From: Mucilaginibacter endophyticus
Lineage (GTDB): Bacteria > Bacteroidota > Bacteroidia > Sphingobacteriales > Sphingobacteriaceae
Reading direction: 5' to 3'
Assembly: GCF_003351025.1 (NCBI RefSeq)
Contig: NZ_QPCG01000002.1
Location: forward strand, 496,001 to 560,000
DNA length: 64,000 nt
In this document: in pieces, positions 1-9,882 of the stretch
How the letters are laid out: each line of letters begins with the position of its first letter
Numbering within the stretch: position 1 is the first letter of the stretch
Made by a program: the position numbers and the translations under genes
The notes under the pieces: generated by a model
The model's database searches: none
What the model was told of the DNA's origin: nothing
Seen by the model: only the letters and a program-made list of their open reading frames with translations

Positions 1-218
1 GTGCCGCAAGTTGGTAAAATTGACAGGTTTTTAATTGATTTTTTGCCAGGCAGGTTTGACAGTACCTGTTTTTCAAACTGGGGCCAGTCGCCGCCCGATA
101 TAATGGCCACTTTTGCAACTTTCATCAAATTGGTCAAAAGCGTGGCCATTTCCTGATCAAGCGCGGCCTTACTTTCGGCAAGGGTGCCGTCCAAATCAAA
201 TATGATGAGTTTTTTCAT
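1..218 (-). CDS. HAD-IIB family hydrolase (phosphomannomutase-like), 5' part only
   Basis: The first 72 codons of a HAD hydrolase lie on the minus strand, and the rest runs off the left edge. The protein starts MKKLIIFDLDGTLAES, so the catalytic motif DxDGT (nucleophile Asp and acid/base Asp) is complete. It continues to a VAIISGGDW stretch that looks like HAD motif II (Ser/Thr) and ends near LPTCGT. The wording resembles Bacteroidota HAD-IIB proteins related to phosphomannomutase, which hydrolyse or transfer phosphate on sugar phosphates. Substrate is unknown. It begins 64 bp downstream of the DUF5916 gene on the same strand and could be cotranscribed with it. Confidence 0.75.
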   Translation of the reverse strand, partial: MKKLIIFDLDGTLAESKAALDQEMATLLTNLMKVAKVAIISGGDWPQFEKQVLSNLPGKKSIKNLSILPTCG

Positions 219-282
219 TTCCGGTAGATATCAAACTAATATCCGAACAGCAATCGGCAGCACTTGTTTTATAACAATACCG

Positions 283-2478
283 CTATAGATTACACCAATA
301 GGTCCACTTTAAAGTAAGCTGCCGGTTTTTTACTGTATAAGGAGATGGTGTGGTGTTATCCCCATAAACAATAAATAAATCCGATGCCGGTTTATAACGC
401 CATTGCAGGCGGGTGTTAATGTTGATATTATCTATCTGTTGGTTGTATTGAACATAGGTAGTAAAGTACAGCGTATTAGTGAAAGTAACATCAATCTTCG
501 GGCCTACCAGCCAAAAGGTATTATGTCCAAAAGGTTGCGGCAGCCTTAAGTCATTAAATGAGGTATTGATAGCGATGTTTACATAAGGCTGAAAGCGGTA
601 ACCTATTAAGCTCGTAATACTGTTACGGATTCCTTTATCATAATACCCCCCATGTGATGCCTCCAGCAAATAGGTAAACACATTTTGCGGCTTGGATACA
701 AACTGAACATCGATCGTGTTCCAGTTATGTTCGGACCCGGTTGGCAGCAGGCCTTTACCTATGTTAGTAGGATCATAAGGTTTTAACAACCGCACATAGT
801 CATTTATGCCGGATACGGATAATGTTGCCCGGTTGCGGAAAGTGATGAGATAAGACAGGATACTTTCGTTATCGGTACGATGAAACGACTCATCAAAAAA
901 GTAATTTGAAGTAAGCTGAACACCATGGCTCAGGATATTCCCCTGCTTAGGAAAAAAATTACGAAGCAGCAACGGACTTAGTTTGATATAGCCAACGCGG
1001 GGCACATAACCTACTTCGGCGTTATAGTTTTTCCCAACGTATTCTTCCTGCATGTACACCGTCCAGTATTTGCTTAGGTATTGAAAATGATCAGACACCA
1101 CATAGTCATGACCACTTACCCCCGGCGTAAACGACTTTAAGGCCAATACCTTGCCCGTCCAGATATTGCTGCGCGATGCCAGATTGAACTCCGCGCCGAT
1201 ATTCCGGTTATAAGCAGCCGACCCGGTATTGGTACCAGGGATATTTGCTGTAGCGTCTTTATTGATAAACAAAAAACCAATATTGGAACGATCAAGCACC
1301 CGCCTTTGCAGCGTGATAATACCATAATTTTCAGGAGCTTGAGGCACACTTCCCGAGCCGCCGGTTTGAATATCCATAGCGCCAATTCGCCAGTCTTTAT
1401 CCAGCTTACCTGTAAGCCGCGCGCCAAAATCGATAGGTACATTTAAGCCTATCCGTCGTGAAAAAAACGGGCGGATATCTGAATATCCAAAATTGGCGAA
1501 CAGATCCCCATTCTCTAAAAAGAATTGCCGTTTTTCGGGAAAGAACAGTTCATACCTGTTCAGGTTAATTACCTGCTGATCAACATCCACCTGCGAAAAA
1601 TCGGGATTAACTGTTAAATCCAGGTTTAGCGATGGCGTAACCGAGATCTTGGCATCACCACCTATTTCATGTTTGTATTCGGTTTTGGTATTATGCTGAT
1701 AATCTTTAGATAAACCGGTAAGCGCATACGGAATGATAGATACATTGCTACTTGCCGTTGGAGGTGCCTCATCCCAAACCAAGGTACCGGTATACGCCAA
1801 TGAAGCTGTGGGGAATTGCCTCGGGATTGGTGTCCAGCTCGATTTTTCGGCTGTCTTAAGGTCGTTACGACTAAAATTGATCCCCCACTCCTTGATCCCT
1901 TTTTTATAGCGGATGCTTTTAAAAGGAATAGACGCCTCCCAGATCCACTTATCAGGATAATTTTTTACAGCCGAATACCAGCGGTTATCCCAGCTCAGGT
2001 CAACTTTGCCTCCCTCGTACATACTGCCGTCCCACTGTCCACCGGCTGCATTTGCTCCAAAGCTAAAACCATCGGTTCGGGCATCAAAAGGATCCATGAA
2101 AATCAGGAAGTTGTCATTCTTCACAAAATTAAAGTCACGCTTCAGGGATTCAACCATATAGGGACCGGGTACAGAATTATAGTTAATGGCTATGATGTAC
2201 AGGTTTTTATCATCATAAGTCATCCGCACTTCGGTTTTAACGGTAGCCTTGCTGGTATCCATCGGCAGCACCATAAAAAAGTCGCCGGCAGAATCAGCTT
2301 GCATCCAGGCCTGCTCATTCATCACCCCATCAACATTAATAGCTGAAGCAGCCCTGCGGATGTGATACTTATAGCCCGCGTTCTTTTTTTGTGCAGCTGC
2401 ATAAAAACAGGTAGTTAAGCAAAACACAACAATTAATAACGTTTTTGCGGCAAGCAGACAGGGGTATTTAAAGGGCAT
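283..2478 (-). CDS. DUF5916 outer-membrane protein with N-terminal CBM9-like domain
   Basis: 731 aa. Residues 1-29 form a signal peptide ending in AAAQ. Residues about 45-235 look like a CBM9-type carbohydrate-binding beta-sandwich (INVDGVMNEQAW, then YDDKNLYI). The rest matches DUF5916, with the typical NPDFSQVDVDQQVINLNRYE segment followed by ELFFPEKRQFFLEN, and ends in alternating strands typical of an outer-membrane barrel (last residues TYWCNL). Family members are predicted outer-membrane proteins, some near glycan or peptide uptake genes; the activity is not established. It is divergent from the SusC gene across a 514-bp gap, so it may share glycan-responsive control, but this is inference. 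Confidence 0.85.
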   Translation of the reverse strand: MPFKYPCLLAAKTLLIVVFCLTTCFYAAAQKKNAGYKYHIRRAASAINVDGVMNEQAWMQADSAGDFFMVLPMDTSKATVKTEVRMTYDDKNLYIIAINYNSVPGPYMVESLKRDFNFVKNDNFLIFMDPFDARTDGFSFGANAAGGQWDGSMYEGGKVDLSWDNRWYSAVKNYPDKWIWEASIPFKSIRYKKGIKEWGINFSRNDLKTAEKSSWTPIPRQFPTASLAYTGTLVWDEAPPTASSNVSIIPYALTGLSKDYQHNTKTEYKHEIGGDAKISVTPSLNLDLTVNPDFSQVDVDQQVINLNRYELFFPEKRQFFLENGDLFANFGYSDIRPFFSRRIGLNVPIDFGARLTGKLDKDWRIGAMDIQTGGSGSVPQAPENYGIITLQRRVLDRSNIGFLFINKDATANIPGTNTGSAAYNRNIGAEFNLASRSNIWTGKVLALKSFTPGVSGHDYVVSDHFQYLSKYWTVYMQEEYVGKNYNAEVGYVPRVGYIKLSPLLLRNFFPKQGNILSHGVQLTSNYFFDESFHRTDNESILSYLITFRNRATLSVSGINDYVRLLKPYDPTNIGKGLLPTGSEHNWNTIDVQFVSKPQNVFTYLLEASHGGYYDKGIRNSITSLIGYRFQPYVNIAINTSFNDLRLPQPFGHNTFWLVGPKIDVTFTNTLYFTTYVQYNQQIDNININTRLQWRYKPASDLFIVYGDNTTPSPYTVKNRQLTLKWTYWCNL

Positions 2479-2515
2479 TAAGATAAGGGTGTATAAGTTT
2501 ATTGGTTACGGATTT

Positions 2516-2544
2516 TAAAACTACATTTTTTTGACAAAAATCAA
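2516..2544 (-). promoter_or_regulatory. Possible promoter of the DUF5916 gene
   Basis: On the minus strand a TTG (-33 type) at 2542-2544 is followed after 18 nt by TAGTTTTA at 2516-2523. This fits the Bacteroidota TAnnTTTG box except at the last base. It lies 38 bp upstream of the DUF5916 start codon. Pattern match only. Confidence 0.3.
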
Positions 2545-2697
2545 TGCCATGTATCACATTATTTACGGCCCGGTTTAGTTTCCTCACGCCGACAATTACA
2601 TACCTGCTAATCCGTATCACCTTTTGTTAAAAATGTATCAAGCTATCTCCCCTATCATTAAAAATCAAATTATTCTTAAATAAAGCCATTTTTTTTC

Positions 2698-2709
2698 GCA
2701 ATCGATTGC
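2698..2709. promoter_or_regulatory. LacI-family operator-like palindrome upstream of the SusC/D locus
   Basis: GCAATCGATTGC is a perfect 12-bp palindrome centred on CG, in the 514-bp region between the DUF5916 gene and susC (2479-2992). LacI/GalR and CcpA-type regulators recognise such CG-centred palindromes with flanking AA/TT. It lies about 290 bp before the susC start codon. No LacI gene is in the window, so the regulator would be encoded elsewhere. The rest of the gap is AT-rich, with two ATTAATG-containing direct repeats at 2751-2761 and 2772-2783. I saw no exact TAnnTTTG box for susC. Confidence 0.5.
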
Positions 2710-2992
2710 AAAAAAGTTCATAAAACCGCGTTTTTTGGCATTAATACGGCCTTTATTAATGTATTATTTATTTTTTATTAATGCCTGCCTGTTGTTTTGT
2801 ACCTGAAATTATAAACCAACAACAGTGCTTTTCATCGCATAACCGCAACAGGGCGCTGCTTTAACCAACTCTTTTAAACCATGTATTACCACGCCCCTAA
2901 CCCGCCGTAAGGCCTGCCGCTGCATGCGCTATTTATTACCCTGCATGGGTAACGATCAATTTAACCTTAAACAATCATCAAAGAGAGACGAT

Positions 2993-5900
2993 ATGAAAAA
3001 ATATAAATACTTACTTATACTTTTCTTCCTTTTCCCGCTTAGTTTGTTAGCCCAGCAAACTACCATAAACGGAAAAGTAATAGACTTAACCGATGGGTCG
3101 ACACTTCCGGGGGTAAGTGTAAAAATCAAAGGCACAAATGCCGGTGCTATTACAGATGTAGCGGGAAAATTCCAGCTGCAGGTGCCAGGCCCAAACGCTA
3201 TTCTGCAGGTATCATACATAGGTTATGTAACCCAGGAAATAGCGGTTAAGGATATTAAAGATGGTACCATCGCCTTAAAAACAACCAATAAAAGCCTTGA
3301 GGAAGTCGTAGTTGTTGGTTATGGTACGCAAAAAAGGGCCACCATTACAGGTTCAATCGCCACGCTGCAAAGCAAGGAGATCACCACAACCAAAAACGAA
3401 AGCGTTATCAATATGCTTACCGGTAAAATACCCGGTGTGCGCATTGTTCAAACTACTGCCGAACCAGGCTCATACGCAAACAACCTGAACATAAGGGGTT
3501 ATCAAAGCGCTCCTCTGGTTGTTATCGACGGTATCATCGGCGGTGACCAGTCGACCATTGGCCGTATGGACCCGAATGAGATTGAAAGCATTTCAGTGTT
3601 AAAAGACGCAGCTGCCTCTATTTACGGTATGCGCGCGGCTGGCGGTGCCATCATTATTACCACCAAAAAAGGCGGCAAAAATGGTAAGATCAATATCAAT
3701 TACTCGGTTAACGATGCGATACAAACCTTTTTGGGCATGCCAGAAGGTGTTGGCGCTGTTGATTATATGTTGTTAACCAACGAAAAAGTTAAACGCGATT
3801 TTGCCAATAACTTTGTACACAACGTTACACCTCAGTTCTCCTATGCCGATATTAAACCATGGCTTGACGGCACTTACAAATCGGCCGACTGGATTGGGAT
3901 GGTTTTCAAGAAAACAGCCAACCAGATACAGCATAACCTGAATATTGACGGAGGTAATGATAAGATCAGCTACTTCTTCAACTTCGGCTATCAGAAGCAG
4001 GATGGTGTATTTAAAACCGGTAGTTTGAATTATAATAAATACAACTTCCGTTCAAACGTTACAGCAACCATCACTAAAGGTTTAAGGGCACAGGTATTAA
4101 CATCGGCCTGGATGGACGAGAAAAACCTTCCTTATACTGATGAATGGACCATTTATAAATATACCTGGAACCAGATCCCAACCCACCAGATCTATGCCAA
4201 TGACAATCCACTTTATCCGGCTGTAATTGATGATAACATGAACCCCTCTATCATTACAGATGCCAATAAAGTAGGTTCAAAGCGTTTCCGGAACAAAAAC
4301 ATTACCAGTCAGTTGAATTTACAATATGACATCCCTGGAGTAAGCGGTCTTACTGCCAAGGCTTTGTTCAACATTGATTATGGCACTGCAGATAACAATA
4401 TTGTCAGGAGATCATTCTCCCTGTATACTTACAAAGCCGATAATGATACATACATTCCAAGCTTAGTAAACTCACCTGCCGGTATTACACGCCAGTATTA
4501 CACGCACTTAAATACCTTAAGCCAGTTAACATTAAATTACGCGCATACTTTTGCTAAAGATCATAACGTAACCGCCATGGCTACCTATGAGCAAAGTCAT
4601 GAAACTGCCGATAACTTTAATGCTTACAGGGATATAGAAATTCCGGTTGATTACCTGTTTGGTGGTTTGCAAAACTCTAACATGGCAGGAGGTATGGATC
4701 CTAACGCACTGCAAGATCGCGCACACAGAAGTATCATAGGCCGTTTAAATTACGATTACAAAGGTAAATACCTGGCCGAATTCAGTTTCCGTCGTGATGG
4801 TAACAACCTTTATAAACCAGGATCCGACCAATGGGGCTTTTTCCCGGGTGGGTCTATCGGCTGGGTTTTAACTAAAGAAAACTTCTTCCGCAGTCTGGTT
4901 TCCGAAAATATACTTACCAACTTAAAAATCAGGGCTTCTTATGGTCAAACCGGTGATGAGGCGAATGCTCCTGCATTTAACTATGTAAACGGTTATACCT
5001 ATCCTGTAAACAGCTACATCTTCGGTTCAAGTGCAGTTAACGGCTCGGCCCCAAAATTGGGTAACGCCGGCTTAACCTGGTCTGTAAATACCATAAAAAA
5101 CATCGCTGTTGATTTTGGCTTGTTTGGTGGTAAAGTAGATGGTACCATTGAGGTTTTCCGGAACGATAGAACCGGTTTACCTGCTCAGCCATCAGTTGCA
5201 TTACCAGGCACTGTAGGTGCGGCCGTACCACAAATTAACTATAATAGTGACAGGGTTCAGGGTCTGGACTTTAACCTTTCATACCGTAACACCTTTGGCC
5301 AGGTTGGCTTAAACGTATCTGGTAATATTGGTACAACCCGCTTAAAAGCGTTAAAAGTGCTTCGTGGTCAATCGGGTAACGAATACCTGAACTGGAAAGA
5401 AAATCAAACCAACAGGTATCAAAACGTTTGGTGGGGTCCTGAATATGCAGGCCAGTTTACCTCATACAACCAGATCTACAACTATGGCGTAAATACAGGC
5501 GGCGGTAATAACAACACCATCCCTGGCGATTACTACTACAAAGACTGGAACAATGACGGTGTTATTGACGATAAAGACAGTCACCCTATTGCCACCACCG
5601 ATATCCCGTTGTATAACTACGGCCTTACTATCGGCGTAAGCTACAAAGGTTTTGACCTGAATATGCTTTTGCAGGGAGCAGCAGGCGTTTACGTACAATA
5701 TGGCGAGCAATTTGCCGAGCCATTGATGTACAACAGAAGTGCCTTAACCCGCTTCCTGGATAGCTGGCACACGGTTGATCCTTCAGCAAACGTATTTGAT
5801 CCGAACACGCAGTGGGTACCCGGATATTATCCGGCTATGGGTTCTCCATCTGCACAGGGCACAAAGGCCATCCAAAACGCCAGTTACCTGCGTGTAAAAA

Positions 5901-6133
5901 CACTTGAATTAGGTTATTCCCTGTCTCCTGCTGTATTGAAAGCCATTGGGGTTAAAAAATTCAGGGTTTATGTAAACAGCTACAACCTGCTAACATTCAC
6001 CGGATTAAAGAATTACGACCCAGAACACCAGGGACCTAATCCGAGAGACAACAATGATTTCAGCAAAGCCCTTGGCGGTTACACCTACCCAATGAACAGG
6101 ACCTTTAACCTGGGTGCTAACGTTTCATTTTAA
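2993..6133 (+). CDS. susC: SusC/RagA-type TonB-linked outer-membrane transporter
   Basis: 1046 aa from ATG 2993. An in-frame start 69 bp upstream exists, but MKKYKYLLILFFLF...LLAQQ from 2993 is a clean signal peptide. Residues about 25-100 are a carboxypeptidase-D-like regulatory domain (INGKVIDLTDGSTLPGVSV). A plug domain follows, with the family signature EVVVVGYGTQKR and an ISVLKDAAASIYGMRAAGG motif, then a 22-strand-type barrel ending ANVSF. SusC homologues import oligosaccharides through the outer membrane using TonB energy, paired with a SusD lipoprotein lid. The partner susD starts 12 bp downstream. Substrate cannot be read from this protein alone; the neighbouring GH43 and GH71/99-like enzymes suggest a plant or microbial polysaccharide. 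Confidence 0.97.
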   Translation: MKKYKYLLILFFLFPLSLLAQQTTINGKVIDLTDGSTLPGVSVKIKGTNAGAITDVAGKFQLQVPGPNAILQVSYIGYVTQEIAVKDIKDGTIALKTTNKSLEEVVVVGYGTQKRATITGSIATLQSKEITTTKNESVINMLTGKIPGVRIVQTTAEPGSYANNLNIRGYQSAPLVVIDGIIGGDQSTIGRMDPNEIESISVLKDAAASIYGMRAAGGAIIITTKKGGKNGKININYSVNDAIQTFLGMPEGVGAVDYMLLTNEKVKRDFANNFVHNVTPQFSYADIKPWLDGTYKSADWIGMVFKKTANQIQHNLNIDGGNDKISYFFNFGYQKQDGVFKTGSLNYNKYNFRSNVTATITKGLRAQVLTSAWMDEKNLPYTDEWTIYKYTWNQIPTHQIYANDNPLYPAVIDDNMNPSIITDANKVGSKRFRNKNITSQLNLQYDIPGVSGLTAKALFNIDYGTADNNIVRRSFSLYTYKADNDTYIPSLVNSPAGITRQYYTHLNTLSQLTLNYAHTFAKDHNVTAMATYEQSHETADNFNAYRDIEIPVDYLFGGLQNSNMAGGMDPNALQDRAHRSIIGRLNYDYKGKYLAEFSFRRDGNNLYKPGSDQWGFFPGGSIGWVLTKENFFRSLVSENILTNLKIRASYGQTGDEANAPAFNYVNGYTYPVNSYIFGSSAVNGSAPKLGNAGLTWSVNTIKNIAVDFGLFGGKVDGTIEVFRNDRTGLPAQPSVALPGTVGAAVPQINYNSDRVQGLDFNLSYRNTFGQVGLNVSGNIGTTRLKALKVLRGQSGNEYLNWKENQTNRYQNVWWGPEYAGQFTSYNQIYNYGVNTGGGNNNTIPGDYYYKDWNNDGVIDDKDSHPIATTDIPLYNYGLTIGVSYKGFDLNMLLQGAAGVYVQYGEQFAEPLMYNRSALTRFLDSWHTVDPSANVFDPNTQWVPGYYPAMGSPSAQGTKAIQNASYLRVKTLELGYSLSPAVLKAIGVKKFRVYVNSYNLLTFTGLKNYDPEHQGPNPRDNNDFSKALGGYTYPMNRTFNLGANVSF

Positions 6134-6145
6134 ATCATTTAACAC

Positions 6146-7960
6146 ATGAAAAAATTACATAAACTCATTATAGCAATTTCTGTCGGTGTAGGTACTTCGG
6201 TAACCTCCTGCCAAAAATTAGATATCCCGCCTACCAATATTTTCACTCCCAATATTATTTATGACAGTGAGGCTGGTGTAAAATCATTTTTAGCAACCAT
6301 TTACACCAATTTGCCCATCGAGGATTTCAAATACCGGCCCGACCAGGGATTTAAAACGGGAAGCAACGACTGGGAAAACTTTTATAACTCGGCCTCTGTT
6401 ACCGGCGAAGAGGTTGGTCCGTTTGGCGGTATGGATATAGGCGGGGGCTTTGGTTATTGGCCATATGGTGACATCAGGAATGTGAATACCCTTATTGCCG
6501 AGCTACCTAAACATACGGCAGCCTTAACTCAAAACACGGTAAACGCGCTACTTGGCGAAGCACACTTTTTAAGGGCTTACTATTACTTCGGATTGGCAAA
6601 ACGTTATGGAGGTGTGCCAATCATTAAAGAACCTCAGGATCCGGCGGCGCCTTTATCTGAATTACAGGTACACCGCGATAAAGAAGAAGCTACCTGGGAT
6701 TTCATTGGTGCCGAGCTTGACCTGGGTTATCAGATGATGCCTGAAACAAGCGATGCGGGCCGGGCAAACAAATATGCTGCTGCCGCTTTAAAATCAAGGG
6801 TAATGTTATATGCGGCGTGTATTGCCAAATATGGTTCAACCAATTTTGTTGACGGTCCGGCACGCGCGCAAGGTTTGGTTGGTATTCCGGGAAGCAAGGC
6901 CAACACCTACTTTCAGGCTGCTTATGATGCCGCTAAACTGTTGGATGGTCATTATTCGCTTTACAGCGCCAATTCGGATAAGGTACAAAACTATGTCGAC
7001 CTGTTTTTAAAACCAAGTCCCGAAAACATCTTCATTAAGCAATATTCTATCGCTAACCATACAGCACACAGCTGGGACGATACCATGTCGCCGCGTTACT
7101 TTACGGCCAATGCGCTATCTCGCTCATACCCTACGCTTGACCTGGTACAGCTTTGGGGCAACCTGAGTGTAACTAATGATGATGGTACGCCTAAACGTTT
7201 CAATAGCCGCGCCGAAATCATGCAGGGCCTGGAGCCAAGGTTAGTAGCAACTATTTACTTCCCTGGCGCTATATTAAGGGGCCTGATGTTTGATATGCAA
7301 CGTGGTATTTACCCTTCGTTCAGCGGTACTGCCGCAGCCGAAGTTGCCAAACAACCCAACTCACGTTCCTACATTCTTGCAGGCGATACCAAAACCCTTT
7401 ACCAGGGCAAGCAGGTTATAGGTTTTACCGGTCCGTGGACTGGTGGTGACGAGCTTACCCGTACAGGTTTCTATGTTCGCAAATATGTTGACTACAACAA
7501 ACCTCAGGCATCTGTTGACCTGAACCGCAGCGAACAACCATGGATTGACCTGCGTTACGGCGAGATCCTGCTGAACCGTGCCGAAGCCGCTGTAGAATTA
7601 GGCAATAACGGTGATGCCTTAACCTCTATCAACCTGCTCAGAAGCCGTGCCGGTGCAACGCCGTATGGTTCTATCGATCTGGATAAAGTACGCAAAGAGC
7701 GCCGCATGGAGCTTGCTTTTGAGAACCAATACTATTGGGATTTAAAAAGATGGCGCATTGCCGATGTGGTGCTTGACCGGGCACACTTTAAAGGTTTGAT
7801 GCCATACTATGTATTAAACGAAAACAAATACATTTTCCTGGCCGAGCCCGAACTGTTTAACAGGGAATACACTTTCCAAAAGCAGTTTTATTATGAGCCT
7901 ATCCCTGGTGGCGAAATTGGCAAAAACCCTAATCTGCTTCCTAACAACCCTAATTATTAA
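6146..7960 (+). CDS. susD: SusD/RagB-type glycan-binding lipoprotein
   Basis: 604 aa. The N-terminus is a lipoprotein signal, with the lipidated Cys predicted at residue 22 (TSVTSC|QKLD). The body has the SusD pattern: N-terminal EAHFLRAYYYFGLAKRYGGVP, which builds the TPR-like scaffold, and C-terminal RYGEILLNRAEAAVELGN followed by INLLRSRAG and RKERRMELAFENQYYWDLKRW. SusD proteins cap the SusC barrel on the cell surface and bind the oligosaccharide. The gene is 12 bp behind susC and 19 bp ahead of the DUF3823 gene, so it is almost certainly in one operon. The protein is somewhat longer than the common 500-550 aa. Confidence 0.96.
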   Translation: MKKLHKLIIAISVGVGTSVTSCQKLDIPPTNIFTPNIIYDSEAGVKSFLATIYTNLPIEDFKYRPDQGFKTGSNDWENFYNSASVTGEEVGPFGGMDIGGGFGYWPYGDIRNVNTLIAELPKHTAALTQNTVNALLGEAHFLRAYYYFGLAKRYGGVPIIKEPQDPAAPLSELQVHRDKEEATWDFIGAELDLGYQMMPETSDAGRANKYAAAALKSRVMLYAACIAKYGSTNFVDGPARAQGLVGIPGSKANTYFQAAYDAAKLLDGHYSLYSANSDKVQNYVDLFLKPSPENIFIKQYSIANHTAHSWDDTMSPRYFTANALSRSYPTLDLVQLWGNLSVTNDDGTPKRFNSRAEIMQGLEPRLVATIYFPGAILRGLMFDMQRGIYPSFSGTAAAEVAKQPNSRSYILAGDTKTLYQGKQVIGFTGPWTGGDELTRTGFYVRKYVDYNKPQASVDLNRSEQPWIDLRYGEILLNRAEAAVELGNNGDALTSINLLRSRAGATPYGSIDLDKVRKERRMELAFENQYYWDLKRWRIADVVLDRAHFKGLMPYYVLNENKYIFLAEPELFNREYTFQKQFYYEPIPGGEIGKNPNLLPNNPNY

Positions 7961-7979
7961 GAATTTAAAAGTTAAAGAT

Positions 7980-8687
7980 ATGAAAAATCTGATTGGTAGA
8001 ATTTTGGTGGGCATAGCTATACTGGCAAGTTCTGCATGTACAAAAACAGATAACTATGATGGCCCCAATGCTTCGTTGCAAGGCAATATATTATCATCTG
8101 AGGGCGGTAACCTGCTTACCTCGGGCGGCAGCACTACTATCAAGCTACAACAAATAGGCTGGACAACGCCGCAAACCATCCCAAGCAAATTTGATGGTAC
8201 TTATGAGGATAGTAAATTGTTTAAAGGCGGATATAAAATTGTGCCTACCGGTGGTGCATTCTGGCCCGTTACAGATACAGTGACAGTTAATATTGATAAA
8301 GGTACCAAGCATGACTTTACAGTTACGCCGTACATCGTGATCAAAAACTTCACCCATACATTAACCGGTACTACACTTACCCTCACATTTGATATTGATG
8401 CCCCTATTATTGCTGGTTTACCAACCATCAAAGATGTGCAGCCATATGTAAATACCACTAAACTGGTAGGTACAGGCGCTTCTATCCGTGACTTTTCGGA
8501 CCTGAACGCCAAAACCATCAACAAGGCATTTATTGATATGAGCGCTGCCGAAAAATCCATGACACTTACTGTACCCAATCTTATTCCGGGTCGCACGTTT
8601 TTTGTGCGGGTTGGCGTCCGTTTGAGCGATAGCTTCAACAGCTCAAATTTTTCGGAGATAGTACAGGTAGATATTCCTAAAAGTTAA
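7980..8687 (+). CDS. DUF3823 surface lipoprotein of the glycan locus
   Basis: 235 aa from ATG 7980; longer in-frame starts overlap susD and are unlikely. Lipidation site is Cys20 (LASSAC|TKTD). After the anchor comes DNYDGPNASLQGNI, typical of DUF3823, with a first beta-sandwich (about 28-120, including DGTYEDSKLFKGGY) and a second fibronectin-like one from about 125 (VIKNFTHTL). DUF3823 proteins sit in the position of SusE/SusF in many Bacteroidota loci and are thought to bind glycan at the surface; biochemical proof is sparse. Fourth-position glycan binding is inferred from family and gene order. Confidence 0.85.
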   Translation: MKNLIGRILVGIAILASSACTKTDNYDGPNASLQGNILSSEGGNLLTSGGSTTIKLQQIGWTTPQTIPSKFDGTYEDSKLFKGGYKIVPTGGAFWPVTDTVTVNIDKGTKHDFTVTPYIVIKNFTHTLTGTTLTLTFDIDAPIIAGLPTIKDVQPYVNTTKLVGTGASIRDFSDLNAKTINKAFIDMSAAEKSMTLTVPNLIPGRTFFVRVGVRLSDSFNSSNFSEIVQVDIPKS

Positions 8688-8705
8688 CCTAAAACCAAAA
8701 AGGAA

Positions 8706-9857
8706 ATGAAATTCAATAAAACAATGATGGCTTGCTCCATCCTCATGATAGGCCTGATCGCTGCAGGCTGCAAAAAAGAAAAATATTTATCACGCGATAC
8801 TTCATACCTGAAGCCGCCACCACCCGACACTACTGCTCCACCGGCGGTAGACCCAACGTTGATATCCTTTGACAACGCTGATAAAGCTGATGGCTGGCAA
8901 ACCGTGGGTACACCCAACATCGCTACCAGCGGACAAAAGGAAGGTGCAGGCTACCTGAAAAATACCATTGCCAACGGTAGCGATTTTATGCAGTTCATCA
9001 AAGACCTGTCTACCCCTCTTGATACTAAGCTAACCGGCAATAATGGTCAGTTTAAATTCTGGTGGTACGTATCGGATGTTTCATTACTGAAAGCTGATGG
9101 TTCTATTGAGATCACGAGTTCAGGAAAATCAGATGATCATGAATCGGCCTGGGATGTGGCTCCTTTAATACCGACACTTAAAAATGGCTGGAACGAAATT
9201 GCCCTAAATTTCAGCAAAGCCATTAAAACAAACGACGGCGGTGCCGATTATTCGGCTATCAATCACTTCAGGATTTTCTTTTTTACAACAAATAAAGATC
9301 ACGGCGATCTGGTTACCGGTGTTGATGACCTGGTATTCAGAGCCGCTCCAGCCCCACCGCCGGTGGTATTTGATAACGCCGATAAGCCGGACGGCTGGCA
9401 AACTGTTGGCACACCAACTATAGCAACAAGTGGGCAAAAAGAAGGTACAGGATATCTTAAAAATACCATTGCTAACGGGAGCGACTTCATGCAGTTTATT
9501 AAGGATATCGACCCGCCTGTTAATAGCAGCTTTAGTGCAGCCGATGGCAGGTTCACTTTCTGGTGGTATGTATCTGATGTTTCGTTGCTGAAAGCCGATG
9601 GCTCTATTGAAATCACCAGCTCTGGTAAATCGGATGATCATGAATCGGCGTGGGATGTAAAAGATTTGATCCCAACGCTAAAAAATGGATGGAACCAGAT
9701 CACACTGGACTTTGATAAGTCTCTCAAACCCTCTGGTACTGATCCTGGTGCCGATTATAGCAAAATTAACCATTTCAGGATTTTCTTCTGGACTCAAAAT
9801 AAAGATCATGGCGACCTGGTAACCGGCATCGATGATCTGAAGTTTATCTCCAAATAG
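8706..9857 (+). CDS. Surface lipoprotein with two near-identical carbohydrate-binding-like repeats
   Basis: 383 aa. Signal peptide with lipidated Cys22 (LIAAGC|KKEK), a Pro/Thr-rich linker (36-50), then two copies of a domain of about 158 residues at 54-211 and 221-380. Both copies begin FDNADK.DGWQTVGTP and share long identical stretches, such as FWWYVSDVSLLKADGS and SGKSDDHESAWDV, ending in HFRIFF..... NKDHGDLVTG.DDL. The domain looks like an all-beta jelly-roll and, by position behind DUF3823 and before GH43, is a plausible surface glycan-binding protein. I do not recognise a named family. Many codons differ synonymously between the copies, so the duplication is not brand-new and the protein sequence is under selection. 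Confidence 0.7.
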   Translation: MKFNKTMMACSILMIGLIAAGCKKEKYLSRDTSYLKPPPPDTTAPPAVDPTLISFDNADKADGWQTVGTPNIATSGQKEGAGYLKNTIANGSDFMQFIKDLSTPLDTKLTGNNGQFKFWWYVSDVSLLKADGSIEITSSGKSDDHESAWDVAPLIPTLKNGWNEIALNFSKAIKTNDGGADYSAINHFRIFFFTTNKDHGDLVTGVDDLVFRAAPAPPPVVFDNADKPDGWQTVGTPTIATSGQKEGTGYLKNTIANGSDFMQFIKDIDPPVNSSFSAADGRFTFWWYVSDVSLLKADGSIEITSSGKSDDHESAWDVKDLIPTLKNGWNQITLDFDKSLKPSGTDPGADYSKINHFRIFFWTQNKDHGDLVTGIDDLKFISK

Positions 9858-9882
9858 CCATTCCCCAATAATAATTAATAAG

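Noticed and set aside
1816..2346. 176-codon plus frame
   Set aside because: Shadow of the DUF5916 gene; no known domain, no signal, complementary frame is clearly coding.
2924..2992. Longer N-terminus for SusC
   Set aside because: The first 23 residues precede an ordinary signal peptide and are not typical of SusC.
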